Below, in pieces: positions 8,022 through 16,423 of a stretch of 64,000 nucleotides of DNA. This DNA comes from Pseudomonadota bacterium (GTDB lineage Bacteria; Desulfobacterota; Desulfarculia; Desulfarculales; Desulfarculaceae). Numbering within the stretch: position 1 is the stretch's first letter; every line of letters begins with the position of its first letter. The position numbers were made by a program, and so were the translations under genes. The stretch covers positions 49,551-113,550 of the forward strand of contig JAHIQI010000056.1 of the NCBI GenBank assembly GCA_018902755.1, written 5' to 3'. Below the pieces are notes generated by a model. It worked only from the letters and a program-made list of their open reading frames with translations. It was not told the origin of the DNA and made no database searches.

Positions 8022-9257
8022 ATGTCTGAAAAAACACCGCCGATTCAAGCAACCAAAATGATGAAAAAGCTCATGGCCGACCACTTCCTGGCCCTGGATC
8101 GCGCCGCCGCCGAGGGCAGTCCCAAGGTGGCCTGGTGCACCAGCGTGGGTCCGGCCGAGCTGCTTATAGCCATGGGTTTCGAGGTCTACTACCCTGAGAA
8201 CCACGGGGCCCTCTTGGGCGCTTCCCGCATGGCCACCGATACCATACCGGTGGCCAACGCCCTCGGCTACAGCCCGGAAATCTGCTCCTACCTCACCGCC
8301 GACGTCGGCGCTTTCCTCAAGGGAATCACCCCCCTGACCAAGGCCTACGGCATCAAGGGCGTGCCCAAGCCCGACGTGCTGGTGTTCAACACCAACCAGT
8401 GCCGCGACGTGCAGGACTGGTTCGAGTGGTATGGCCGCCACTTTGGGGTGCCGGCCATCGGGGTGCGCACCCACCGGGGCGTGGGCGAGGTCCGCGACTA
8501 CATGGTGGCCGACGTGGCCCAGCAGATAAAGGACCTGATCCCCACCCTGGAGCAGGTCAGCGGCAACAAGTTCGACATCGACCGCCTGCGCGAGGTGGTG
8601 GGGCTCAGCAAACAGTGCACCGAGCAGTGGCGCGCGGTGCTGGAGTACGGGGCCCGGGTGCCCGCCCAGATGAACTTCTTCGACCACACCATCCACATGG
8701 CCCCCGCGGTGGTACTCCGGGGCCGCCCCGAGGCCGTGGAGTATTACGACACCCTGCTGGCCGAGTTGGTGGAGCGCGAGAAGGCGGGCTATTCCGCCGT
8801 GCCCGGCGAGCGCCTGCGCCTTTACTGGGACGGCATGCCCGTCTGGGGCCGCTTGCGCATGCTGGCCGAGCTGATGAACGAGCTCAAGGCGGCCATCGTG
8901 TGCTCCACCTACTGCAACTCCTGGATTTTCGGCGCTTTCGACGCCAACGACCCCTTCGAGTCCATGGCCCGGGCCTACACCGAGCTGTTCATCGTGCGCG
9001 ACGAGGCCTACAAAGAGAACTACATGCTCGAGCACGTAAAGCGTTACGGCTGCCAGGGCATCATCTTCCACGACGCCAAGACCTGCCCCAACAACTCCAA
9101 CAGCCGCTATGGCCTGCCGCAGCGTTTCGCCGAGGTGCACGGGGTGCCTTCGCTGGTCATCAACGGCGACCTCAACGACCTGCGTTGCTTCAGCGACGAG
9201 CAGGCCAAGACCAACATCGAGGCCTTCGTGGAGCAGATCGAGGAAGCGGCCGCCTGA
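8022..9257 (+). CDS. 2-Hydroxyacyl-CoA dehydratase / benzoyl-CoA reductase family subunit (HgdB/BcrC-like)
   Basis: 411 aa, within the family range. Conserved cysteines appear in WCTSVGPAELL (C39), ICSYL, NQCRDVQDWF, CSTYCNSW and KTCPNNSNSRYG. In this family they ligate a 4Fe-4S or double-cubane cluster that accepts a single low-potential electron from the activator. The gene overlaps the activator start by one base (TGATG). Only one such subunit is encoded; classical dehydratases have two (HgdA/HgdB) and benzoyl-CoA reductases four. It may be a homomeric or double-cubane type protein, or the partner may lie elsewhere. The exact substrate is unknown. Confidence 0.85.
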   Translation: MSEKTPPIQATKMMKKLMADHFLALDRAAAEGSPKVAWCTSVGPAELLIAMGFEVYYPENHGALLGASRMATDTIPVANALGYSPEICSYLTADVGAFLKGITPLTKAYGIKGVPKPDVLVFNTNQCRDVQDWFEWYGRHFGVPAIGVRTHRGVGEVRDYMVADVAQQIKDLIPTLEQVSGNKFDIDRLREVVGLSKQCTEQWRAVLEYGARVPAQMNFFDHTIHMAPAVVLRGRPEAVEYYDTLLAELVEREKAGYSAVPGERLRLYWDGMPVWGRLRMLAELMNELKAAIVCSTYCNSWIFGAFDANDPFESMARAYTELFIVRDEAYKENYMLEHVKRYGCQGIIFHDAKTCPNNSNSRYGLPQRFAEVHGVPSLVINGDLNDLRCFSDEQAKTNIEAFVEQIEEAAA

Positions 9258-10045
9258 TGTTCTTCGGCGGCATAGACATCGGAGCCAGCGCCACCAAGGC
9301 GGCGCTCATAGACGACTCCGGCCGACTCCTGGGCAGCGCGATGCTGCGTTCGGGAGTGGATTTCACCGGCAGCGCCCAAAAAGGCATGGAAATGGCCCTG
9401 GCCCAGGCGGGCCTGGAGGCCGGGCAGGTGGATGGGATATTCGCCTGTGGTTACGGCCGCAAGAACGCGGCCATGGCCCAGGAGACCCGCACCGAGATCG
9501 CCTGCCACGCCGCCGGGGCATACCACCATTTTCCCCAGGCGCTGACCGTGGTGGACATCGGAGGCCAGGACAACAAGATCATCAAACTCAACGCCCAGGG
9601 GCTGCGCACTTCCTTCAAGATGAACCGCAAGTGCGCGGCGGGCACCGGAGCCTTTCTGGAGGAGATGGCCCTACGGCTGGACCTGCCTCTGGAAAGCCTC
9701 AACGGCCTGGCCGAAAAGGCCACCGAAGAAGCCACCCTGGGAGCATTTTGCACCGTATTCACCGCCACCGAGGTGCTGTCCAAGATACGCGACGGCGTAA
9801 GGATAGAGGCCCTGGTCAAGGGCCTGTTCCGCTCGGTGGTCAAGCGGGTCATGGAGATGGACATCTTTGAAGGCACGGTAGTCATGACCGGCGGAGTCGC
9901 CGAGCACAACCCCTATCTGGCCGAGATGCTGAGCCTGGAGCTGGGACGTGAGGTCCTGTTGCCTCCCCTGCCTCAGCTCAACGGCGCCTGGGGAGCGGCG
10001 ATCCTAGCCCGGGACTTTAGAGCCCGGCAACTGGCGAGCGAATAA
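9257..10045 (+). CDS. BadF/BadG/HgdC-type activator ATPase
   Basis: 262 aa, standard length for the archerase/HgdC family. ASKHA-fold phosphate motifs GGIDIGASATKAALI, VDIGGQDNKII and a C-terminal MTGGVAEN-like MTGGVAEHNPYL. The two cysteines that hold the inter-subunit 4Fe-4S cluster are in KCAAGTGAFLEEM and GAFCTVFTATEV. It hydrolyses ATP to inject one electron into the dehydratase/reductase encoded immediately upstream, with which it overlaps by one base. Confidence 0.9.
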   Translation: MFFGGIDIGASATKAALIDDSGRLLGSAMLRSGVDFTGSAQKGMEMALAQAGLEAGQVDGIFACGYGRKNAAMAQETRTEIACHAAGAYHHFPQALTVVDIGGQDNKIIKLNAQGLRTSFKMNRKCAAGTGAFLEEMALRLDLPLESLNGLAEKATEEATLGAFCTVFTATEVLSKIRDGVRIEALVKGLFRSVVKRVMEMDIFEGTVVMTGGVAEHNPYLAEMLSLELGREVLLPPLPQLNGAWGAAILARDFRARQLASE

Positions 10046-10120
10046 CTTAAGCTCAATGGCCGGGGTGGTTTGAGGGGACCCCCCGGCCTGGGCTGAACCC
10101 CAACGGGAGAGGATGTAGTT

Positions 10121-11698
10121 ATGAACCGCTGGCTCACCGTGGCCGACATTCTTCGGGTAAACGCCATCAAGTTTCCGGACAAGGAAGGAGTGGCGGATCT
10201 CAACCGGTCCTTGACCTTCAAGGAGTTCAACGACCGCTGTTGCCGCCTGGCCAACGCCCTGGCCGACCGGGGGCTCAAAAAGGGCGACCGCATCGCCATG
10301 TTGGCCTACAACTGCCTGGAGTGGATGGAGTTCTACGGGGCCTGCGCCAAGGGCGGCTTGGTGGCCGTGCCCATCATGTTCCGCCTGACCCCCACCGAGT
10401 ACATCTACATCCTAAACAACGCCGAGACCAAAGCCATCATCGTGGAGAAGCCCTTCGCGGCCGACGTGATGAACGCCAAGCCGGATCTGGAAACCATTCA
10501 GGACAACGGATACATCTACTTCGGCGAGGGAGCGGCCCCCGCCGGCTACACCCACCTGGAGGACCTGTTCGCCTCCGGTTCGCCCGAGGAGCCTGCCACC
10601 AAGGTGTACGACGAGGACACCTGGATCGTCATGTACACCTCCGGCACCACCGGCCGCCCCAAGGGCGTGGTGCGCACCCACGAGTCCTTGGCGGGCAAAT
10701 ACTGGACCAACATCGCGGCCATGGGCTACGACCGCGACGACCGCGGCCTGTTGGTCATGCCCATGTGCCACATCAACAGCGTGTTCTACTCTTTCGTGTT
10801 CACCTGCCTGGGGGCCACCGCCCTGGTCTACAACTCGGTGTCCTTCGACGCCGAGCACATGATCAAGACGCTCAGCGAGTTCGGCATCACCTTCACCTCC
10901 CTGGTGCCCACCCACTACATCATGATGCTGGCCCTGCCCGAGGAGGTTAAGAACAAGTACAACGTGGATTGCGTGAAGAAGCTGCTCATCTCCTCGGCCC
11001 CGGCCCGACGCGACCTGAAGTTGTCCATCATGGAGTACTTCACCAACAGCCAGCTCTACGAGGCCTACGGCTCCACCGAGGCCGGTCTGGTCACCCTGCT
11101 GCTGCCCTCGGAGCAGTTCGACAAGCTGGGCTCCATCGGGCGCGAGATTCCCGGCACCGACGTGATCAAGCTGTTGGACGAGGACCACAACGAGGTGGCC
11201 GTGGGCGAGGTGGGCGAGCTCTACTCCCGGGGCCCGGCCATGTTCAGCGAGTACTGGAAGCTGCCCGAGGTTACCAAGGACTCCTTCGTAGGCGACTTCT
11301 TCAGCGCGGGCGACATGGCCTACATGGACGAGGAGGGCTACTACTACCTGGTAGACCGCAAGAAGAACATGATCATCACCGGCGGGGAGAACGTCTACCC
11401 CAGCGAGGTGGAGGACTGCCTGGGCGGCCATTCGGCGGTCAAGGACGTGGCGGTGATCGGGGTGCCCGACGACAAGTGGGGCGAGAGCGTCACCGCCGTG
11501 GTCATCACCCACAAGGGCTACGAGCCCGGCCCGGAGCTGGCCAAGGAGCTCAGCGAGTTCACCAAGGGCAAGATCGCCGGATTCAAGCGGCCCAAGAACA
11601 TCCACTTCGTGGCCGAGGAGGAGATGCCGCGCACCGGCACCGGCAAGATTTTGCACCGGGTGCTTCGGGACCGCTACGGCCATTGGTCGGATAAATAG
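10121..11698 (+). CDS. AMP-dependent acyl-CoA synthetase
   Basis: 525 aa. ANL-superfamily signature YTSGTTGRPKGVVRTH, then YGSTEAG, the hinge/TGD-like SAGDMAYMDEEGYY, DRKKNMIITGGENVYP, and the C-terminal catalytic lysine region PRTGTGKILHR. It activates a carboxylic acid to its CoA thioester using ATP. ATG at 10121 with GGAGAGGA upstream. A GC-rich hairpin (about 10058-10088) lies in the 75-bp gap after the activator. The context suggests a branched, hydroxy or aromatic acid whose CoA ester feeds the dehydratase and thiolase of this operon (inference). Confidence 0.9.
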   Translation: MNRWLTVADILRVNAIKFPDKEGVADLNRSLTFKEFNDRCCRLANALADRGLKKGDRIAMLAYNCLEWMEFYGACAKGGLVAVPIMFRLTPTEYIYILNNAETKAIIVEKPFAADVMNAKPDLETIQDNGYIYFGEGAAPAGYTHLEDLFASGSPEEPATKVYDEDTWIVMYTSGTTGRPKGVVRTHESLAGKYWTNIAAMGYDRDDRGLLVMPMCHINSVFYSFVFTCLGATALVYNSVSFDAEHMIKTLSEFGITFTSLVPTHYIMMLALPEEVKNKYNVDCVKKLLISSAPARRDLKLSIMEYFTNSQLYEAYGSTEAGLVTLLLPSEQFDKLGSIGREIPGTDVIKLLDEDHNEVAVGEVGELYSRGPAMFSEYWKLPEVTKDSFVGDFFSAGDMAYMDEEGYYYLVDRKKNMIITGGENVYPSEVEDCLGGHSAVKDVAVIGVPDDKWGESVTAVVITHKGYEPGPELAKELSEFTKGKIAGFKRPKNIHFVAEEEMPRTGTGKILHRVLRDRYGHWSDK

Positions 11699-11772
11699 GC
11701 CCCAAAAACCACCAGTAAATTACAGGCTGCCATTATGGCTACCACCGTCTTCTAACCGATACGGAGCAGACC

Positions 11773-12966
11773 ATGTTCAGCAAAGCCTTTGTCCCCCACA
11801 AGGGGTACTGGTCCTCGCCTTTTTCCCGCTGGCAGGGATCGTTTCAAAACGAGCACCCCGTGAAACTGGCCGCGGCCACCACCAAAAAGTTCCTGGAGCT
11901 AAGGGGCATCGACCCCAAGGTGTTCGACGGGTGCACCTTCGGCATGACCATCGGCATGCCCTCCTGGTTCTACGCCAACCCCTGGTACTGCGCCCTCATG
12001 GGCAACGACCGCATCTCCGGGCCCACCGTGAGCCAGGCCTGCGCCACCAGCGCCACCGCCCTCTACACCGCCGCCGCCGGGCTGGAGTGCGGGGCCCACG
12101 AGTGCAACCTGGTGGCCACCACCGACCGCTGCTCCAACGGCCCCCACACCGTGTGGCCCAACCCCAAGGGGCCCGGCGCCGAGGTGATCAGCGAAAACTG
12201 GATGATGGACAACTTCAACAAGGACCCCTACGGCGGCGAGGCCATGTTCATGACCGCCGAGCTGGTGGGCAAGGACAACGGCGGGGTCAGCAAGGAAGAG
12301 TCCGACGCCCTGGCGCTCAGGCGCTACGAGCAGTACCAGATGGCCCTGGCTGACGACCGGGCCTTCCAAAAGGGCTACATGATCCCGGTGGACGTCAAGA
12401 TCAGCAAAAAAAAGGTGGTCACCGTGGAGGCCGACGAGGGCATCATGCCCACCACCGCCGAGGGCCTGGCCTCCTTGAGGCCCATCCTGCCCGACGGCGC
12501 GCTGACCTTCGGGGCCCAGACCCACCCGGCCGACGGCAACGCCGGGCTCATCGTCACCACCCAGGACAAGGCCAAGGAACTCTCTGCCGACAAGAGCGTG
12601 ACCATCCAGATACTCTCCTACGGCTACGGCCGCGCGGCCAAGGCCCGCATGGCCGCGGCGGTGACCCCGGCGGCCCAGATGGCTCTAAAGAACGCCGGCC
12701 TGGAGGTCAAGGACCTGGCCGCGGTGAAGACCCACAACCCCTTCACCATCAACGACATCGTCATGGGCCGCCTCATGAACATCCCGGACGACATCTTCAA
12801 CAACTACGGCTCTTCCATGATCTTCGGCCATCCCCAGGGGCCCACCGGGGCGCGCTGCATGGTGGAGATGATCGAAGAGTTGGTGCTAAAGGGCGGCGGC
12901 TACGGCCTGTTCGCGGGCTGCGCCGCGGGCGACACCGCCGCCTCGGTGGTGTTCAAGGTCTCCTAG
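11773..12966 (+). CDS. Thiolase-family acyl-CoA acyltransferase (SCP-x-like)
   Basis: 397 aa. Nucleophilic cysteine C90 in SQACATSATAL; HNPF in place of the common NEAF; histidine in GHPQGPTGAR; C-terminal GCAAGDTA instead of the textbook CIGGG. The pattern is of the divergent thiolase/SCP-x branch. It should cleave or form a beta-ketoacyl-CoA. Last gene of the plus-strand operon; a strong terminator follows. Confidence 0.85.
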   Translation: MFSKAFVPHKGYWSSPFSRWQGSFQNEHPVKLAAATTKKFLELRGIDPKVFDGCTFGMTIGMPSWFYANPWYCALMGNDRISGPTVSQACATSATALYTAAAGLECGAHECNLVATTDRCSNGPHTVWPNPKGPGAEVISENWMMDNFNKDPYGGEAMFMTAELVGKDNGGVSKEESDALALRRYEQYQMALADDRAFQKGYMIPVDVKISKKKVVTVEADEGIMPTTAEGLASLRPILPDGALTFGAQTHPADGNAGLIVTTQDKAKELSADKSVTIQILSYGYGRAAKARMAAAVTPAAQMALKNAGLEVKDLAAVKTHNPFTINDIVMGRLMNIPDDIFNNYGSSMIFGHPQGPTGARCMVEMIEELVLKGGGYGLFAGCAAGDTAASVVFKVS

Positions 12967-13009
12967 ACGATACCCGGCCTGCTACGTTTTTCGCATCTCT
13001 ACATGAACC

Positions 13010-13048
13010 ATTCGCCGCCCGGCCCCGGCCGGGCGGCGAATTTCTTTT
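13010..13048 (+). terminator. Terminator of the acyl-CoA operon
   Basis: Long GC stem, ATTCGCCGCCCGG pairing with CCGGGCGGCGAAT, followed by TTTCTTTT, 45 nt after the thiolase stop. Confidence 0.9.
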
Positions 13049-13124
13049 ATGCCGTTGCGCCCAGGGCGCGGGTGGGGCAATCTGGGGTTATTCAACCACA
13101 CCATCTGATGCCGGGAGGACCGCC

Positions 13125-13613
13125 GTGAACGTCAACCAAGTTCCCCTTTTGGTGCGCCGGGAGATAGAGGCCACGGTGTTGGCCCAGGTTTATGAAGTAT
13201 TGCAAAAGCGCCTGGGCCGGGAAGAGGCCCTGGCGGTGATGACCCAAATGGTGGAGCAAACCGCCGAGGAGGCGGGCAAGGCCTTTGCCGCCGAGTCCAA
13301 GACCGGCCCCAGCCTGGAGCACTTCTCCACCATTTGGGACCGGCTCATGGCCGTGCCCGGATCCCTGGAGACCGAGGGCTATGAATTGGAAGAGGGCCGC
13401 ATGAGGCTGACCGTGACCGGCTGCGGCTATCTGAAGCTATACCGCAAGATGGGCCTGCCCGAGGAGCTGTTGCCGGTGCTGTCGTGTTGCCGGGACTTCG
13501 CCTTTGCCCGGGGCTATTCCCCCAACCTGCACCTGGAGCGCCCCACCTTCATCGGCCAGGGCGACGAGGTCTGCCGGTTCAACTACTCCTGGCAGGAGGA
13601 CCTGATCTACTAG
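13125..13613 (+). CDS. Possible L-2-amino-thiazoline-4-carboxylate hydrolase-family protein
   Basis: 162 aa from a GTG start with GGGAGGA 7 nt upstream. Alpha-helical N-terminus. The C-terminal half has the cysteine/glycine pattern of the ATC_hydrolase family (PF14196): LSCCRDFAFARGYSPN and FIGQGDEVCRFNYSW. Members often occur alone or beside corrinoid and acyl-CoA genes, and most have no tested function; assignment is from motif memory. Its stop codon shares CTAG with the stop of the convergent minus-strand gene (13610-13613). Confidence 0.6.
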   Translation: MNVNQVPLLVRREIEATVLAQVYEVLQKRLGREEALAVMTQMVEQTAEEAGKAFAAESKTGPSLEHFSTIWDRLMAVPGSLETEGYELEEGRMRLTVTGCGYLKLYRKMGLPEELLPVLSCCRDFAFARGYSPNLHLERPTFIGQGDEVCRFNYSWQEDLIY

Positions 13614-14761
13614 GGTTTTACCGAAGTCAGGTATTTAAACTTGCCGTCTTTGACCTGCAAGATAACCACCGGCTTGATGGCGTCGTGCCTGAGCAGGGTG
13701 AGCATGCCGGTGGCGCCGGGGAAGTCCTTGGTCTGCTCCAGGGCCTTGGCGATGGCCGGGGGATCGGTGGAGCCGGCCCTGGTTATGGCGTCCAGCAGGA
13801 CGTTGTAGGCGTCGTAGGTAAGCGCGCTCACCGACTCCGGGTCGTAGCGAAAGAGCTTGCGGAAGGCGGCCACGAATTGCTTGCCCGCCGGGGTGTCCAC
13901 GCCCTGGGGATGGAAGTGGGTGGTCAGGCACAGGCCCTCCACCGCTTCCCCGCCTTGGAAAATCAGCTCTTCGGTCTGGGCCCCGTCGCCGCTCAAGATG
14001 GGCTGGTTCAGGCCCATGGCCCGGGCCTGGCGGGCGATGAGGGCGTCCTCGCGGAAGTGGCCGGGCAGGTAGATGATGTCCGGGTTGGCCTTTTTGGCCG
14101 CCTCCAGCTGGGGCGCGAAGTCCTGGTCCCCGCTGTTGTAAAAGGCCTTGAACACCACCTTGCCGCCCATCTGCTGGAAGGCCTGCCTAAAGCAGCGGGC
14201 GATGCCCACGCAGTATTCCTGCTTGAGGTCGGTGAACACCGCCGCGGTCTTGGCCTTCAGGTTCTCCCTGGCGAACTTGGCCGCCACCTGGCCCTGGAAG
14301 GGGTCCACGAAGCAGACCCGGAAAACGTACTTGCGCCCCTGGGTGACCCGGGAGTTGGTGGCCCAGGGGGCCACCAGGGGCACCTGGGCCTTTTCGGCCA
14401 CCGGCGCGGCGGCCAGGGTGTTGCCCGAGGTCAGGCAGCCGATGATGGCCCGCACCTTGTCCTCGCGGATCAGGCGGCCGGTCTCGCGGCAGGAGTCCAC
14501 CTTGTTGCTCAGGTTGTCGGCCAGAACAAGGTCCACCGGGCGGCCCAGCACCGTGGGGCGGTGCTTGGCGGCCATCTTGAGGCCCTTGAGCCCGCAGTCG
14601 CCATAGGCTGCTTCCGTGCCGCTGAGGGGAAAGACCACCCCGATCTTGACCGGCCCGGCCTCCCCGGCGGCCGGGGCCGCCCCCGGGCCCAGGAGCGAGA
14701 GGACCACCAGGGCGCTGAGCAGCACCAAGCCGGGCATGGCTGAAAATTTATTCAGACGCAC
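13610..14761 (-). CDS. Branched-chain amino acid-type ABC transporter substrate-binding protein
   Basis: 383 aa from a GTG at 14761 preceded by GGAGGGGACGCG; an ATG at 14737 is also possible, and a longer frame to 14854 would misplace the signal peptide. Signal peptide MPGLVLLSALVVLSLLG then GPVKIGVVFPLSGTEAAYGD, the hallmark of the Leu/Ile/Val-binding (Peripla_BP_6) family. It binds an amino acid, amide or aromatic/short-chain acid in the periplasm. No livHMGF genes are adjacent, so it must use a permease encoded elsewhere. Convergent with, and overlapping the stop of, the preceding gene. Confidence 0.85.
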   Translation of the reverse strand: MRLNKFSAMPGLVLLSALVVLSLLGPGAAPAAGEAGPVKIGVVFPLSGTEAAYGDCGLKGLKMAAKHRPTVLGRPVDLVLADNLSNKVDSCRETGRLIREDKVRAIIGCLTSGNTLAAAPVAEKAQVPLVAPWATNSRVTQGRKYVFRVCFVDPFQGQVAAKFARENLKAKTAAVFTDLKQEYCVGIARCFRQAFQQMGGKVVFKAFYNSGDQDFAPQLEAAKKANPDIIYLPGHFREDALIARQARAMGLNQPILSGDGAQTEELIFQGGEAVEGLCLTTHFHPQGVDTPAGKQFVAAFRKLFRYDPESVSALTYDAYNVLLDAITRAGSTDPPAIAKALEQTKDFPGATGMLTLLRHDAIKPVVILQVKDGKFKYLTSVKP

Positions 14762-14861
14762 CGCGTCCCCTCCGGCGGATACCGGCGAACTTGCCAAATT
14801 CAACTTATTTAAGGGCCGGGAAGGTGTCAAGCCCGTTGGCGGGCAGGCCGGCATCCGGAGG

Positions 14862-14975
14862 CTAGCCTTCGGAAGAAGCTGCCTGGTCTTTCCTGTCTTG
14901 GCACCGGCCCAGCCAGGTGATTAACAGGGCCAAGGCGATTGAGCCTCCCACGATCAGATAAAATTGCCAATTCAT
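14862..14975 (-). CDS. Small single-pass membrane protein (37 aa)
   Basis: Short ORF with GGAGGATGCGTCC directly before its ATG. Residues 4-23 form one hydrophobic helix (starts MNWQFYLIVGGS, continues LALLITWLG), followed by a charged tail RCQDRKDQ. No family recognised. The frame fills an otherwise empty gap between the substrate-binding protein and xthA, and could be co-transcribed with the former. The ribosome site and the membrane helix followed by positive charges make coding likely, but it is too short for certainty. Confidence 0.55.
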   Translation of the reverse strand: MNWQFYLIVGGSIALALLITWLGRCQDRKDQAASSEG

Positions 14976-15063
14976 GGACGCATCCTCCCTGGGCGCTTGC
15001 TTTTGTCGGACACCTCACCATAGCACCGGCGCGGGCGTTGGGGCAAGGATTGCCGCAATACCC

Positions 15064-15837
15064 CTAGGCGAACTTGGCCAACACCGGGGTGTGGTCGCTG
15101 GGCTTGGGCAGGCCCCGGGGTTCGGTGTCCACCAGGCACTCGCCGCAAGCCTCGGCCAGCGGCGCGGTGGCCAGGATAAGGTCTATGCGCCAGCCCAGGT
15201 CGCGCTTGAAGGACTGGGGCAGGCGGTAGTCCCAGAAGGTGAACTGCTTGGCCTCCGGGTGGTGCTGCCTGAACAGGTCTGTGAGCCCCCAGGCCTCGAT
15301 GCGCTCCAGGGCGGCCCGCTCGTCGGGGTGGCAGGACACCTTGCCGGCCATGCGCTTGGGGTCGTACACGTCCAGGTCGGTGGGGGCCACGTTCATGTCC
15401 CCGGTGACGATCACCGGCTCTTTGGGATTGAAGCGCCGGGGCAGCATACGGGCCACCTGATCCAGGAACTCCAGCTTGTAGTGCCAGGCCTCGTGACCCA
15501 CCTCCCGGCCCTGGGGCACGTAGAGGTTCACCACCCAGCCGGTGGCCAGGCGAACCGCCAAGACCCTCGCCTGGCCGCCGTCGCCCGGCTCCAGGCCCTG
15601 CACCACCTCGGCCGCCTCCTGCCTGGTTAGGATTGCCACCCCGTTGAAGGACTTCTGGCCGTGGAAATAGGCGTGGTAGCCCAACTCCGTAAAGGCGTCC
15701 GCCGGGAAGTCCTCGTCAACGACCTTGGTCTCTTGCAAACAGGCCACCTCGGGCGAGGCTTTTTTCAGCCAATCCAGCAAAAGGGGCAAACGGGCCCGCA
15801 CTCCGTTGACGTTGAAGGTGGCCAGGCTCCAGGGCAT
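15064..15837 (-). CDS. xthA: Exodeoxyribonuclease III (AP endonuclease family 1)
   Basis: 257 aa, normal ExoIII length. Metal and catalytic motifs are all present: TFNVNGVRARL, LQETKV (E36), VTGDMNVAPTDLDVYDP, GWRIDLILAT and the terminal SDHTPVLA. It cleaves at abasic sites and degrades 3' ends during base-excision repair in the cytoplasm. Monocistronic; the divergent FmdB gene starts 123 bp away. Confidence 0.95.
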   Translation of the reverse strand: MPWSLATFNVNGVRARLPLLLDWLKKASPEVACLQETKVVDEDFPADAFTELGYHAYFHGQKSFNGVAILTRQEAAEVVQGLEPGDGGQARVLAVRLATGWVVNLYVPQGREVGHEAWHYKLEFLDQVARMLPRRFNPKEPVIVTGDMNVAPTDLDVYDPKRMAGKVSCHPDERAALERIEAWGLTDLFRQHHPEAKQFTFWDYRLPQSFKRDLGWRIDLILATAPLAEACGECLVDTEPRGLPKPSDHTPVLAKFA

Positions 15838-15891
15838 TTGGCGTGTCTCCTTGCTTTGGGTGCAGGCTCATCATAGCACGGCCACCGCGCC

Positions 15892-15920
15892 TTGCCAGGC
15901 CGGGGAGGGCGGTATAGACT
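15892..15920 (+). promoter_or_regulatory. Candidate promoter for the FmdB-like gene
   Basis: TTGCCA, 17-nt spacer, TAGACT. Moderate matches only; position (40 nt before the ATG) is right. Confidence 0.4.
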
Positions 15921-15960
15921 AGTGGTTCCAATGATGAAACTAGGCCCGGAGAGAAGGACC

Positions 15961-16212
15961 ATGCCCATTTACGAGTTCCGTTGCGAATCCTGCCAGAGCG
16001 TGTTCGAGCACCTGGCCATGACCTCTGGCGAGCTGGTGGAGATGAAGTGCCCCGAATGCGGCGGCCACGAACTCAGCCGGGTTATGAGCACCTGCGCCTC
16101 GGTGGTAAACGGCTCCAAGAACGCCCCGTCCCCCAGCAGCCCCACCGTGGAAAACCGCTCCTGCGCCAACGCGGGCAATTGCGGCACCATCACCCTGCCC
16201 GGCATCGACTAG
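15961..16212 (+). CDS. FmdB-family zinc-ribbon protein
   Basis: 83 aa. MPIYEFRCESCQSVFE at the start and KCPECGGHEL give the CxxC...CxxC zinc ribbon typical of FmdB putative regulatory proteins. A low-complexity Ser/Pro tail contains two more cysteines (SCANAGNC). ATG at 15961 follows GGAGAGAAGG. Function in the family is unproved; it is commonly annotated as a regulatory or metal-binding protein. Confidence 0.85.
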   Translation: MPIYEFRCESCQSVFEHLAMTSGELVEMKCPECGGHELSRVMSTCASVVNGSKNAPSPSSPTVENRSCANAGNCGTITLPGID

Positions 16213-16300
16213 ATCCCGGCCTAAAGTTCAAGGCCCCCGCCTGAAATACATTCCCCTTTTAAGCTTTTCACCGGCATAGCCTGCCGGGGCCACTCCCACA

Positions 16301-16421
16301 CCGGCACAGCCAGGGAGGGTCAGGCAAGGCGGCGGCGAGCGCAGAGCGCAGGCGTATTGATAATACGCCGAGGTCTAAGCGATGCTGCCAACGCAGCATG
16401 GCGCTTCCTGGCGAAGCCGGG
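16301..16421. repeat. R1 palindromic repeat, copy B
   Basis: Begins CCGGCACAGCC and ends CTGGCGAAGCCGG. Central stem GGCGTATT/AATACGCC with a 3-nt loop. Abuts the stop codon (16424) of the minus-strand CPBP protease gene, GGCTTCGCC end facing it. Confidence 0.85.
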
Positions 16422-16423
16422 CG

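Noticed and set aside
14827..15021. 64-codon minus-strand frame between the binding protein and xthA
   Set aside because: Overlaps the better-supported 37-aa membrane protein in another frame and has no ribosome site or conserved character.
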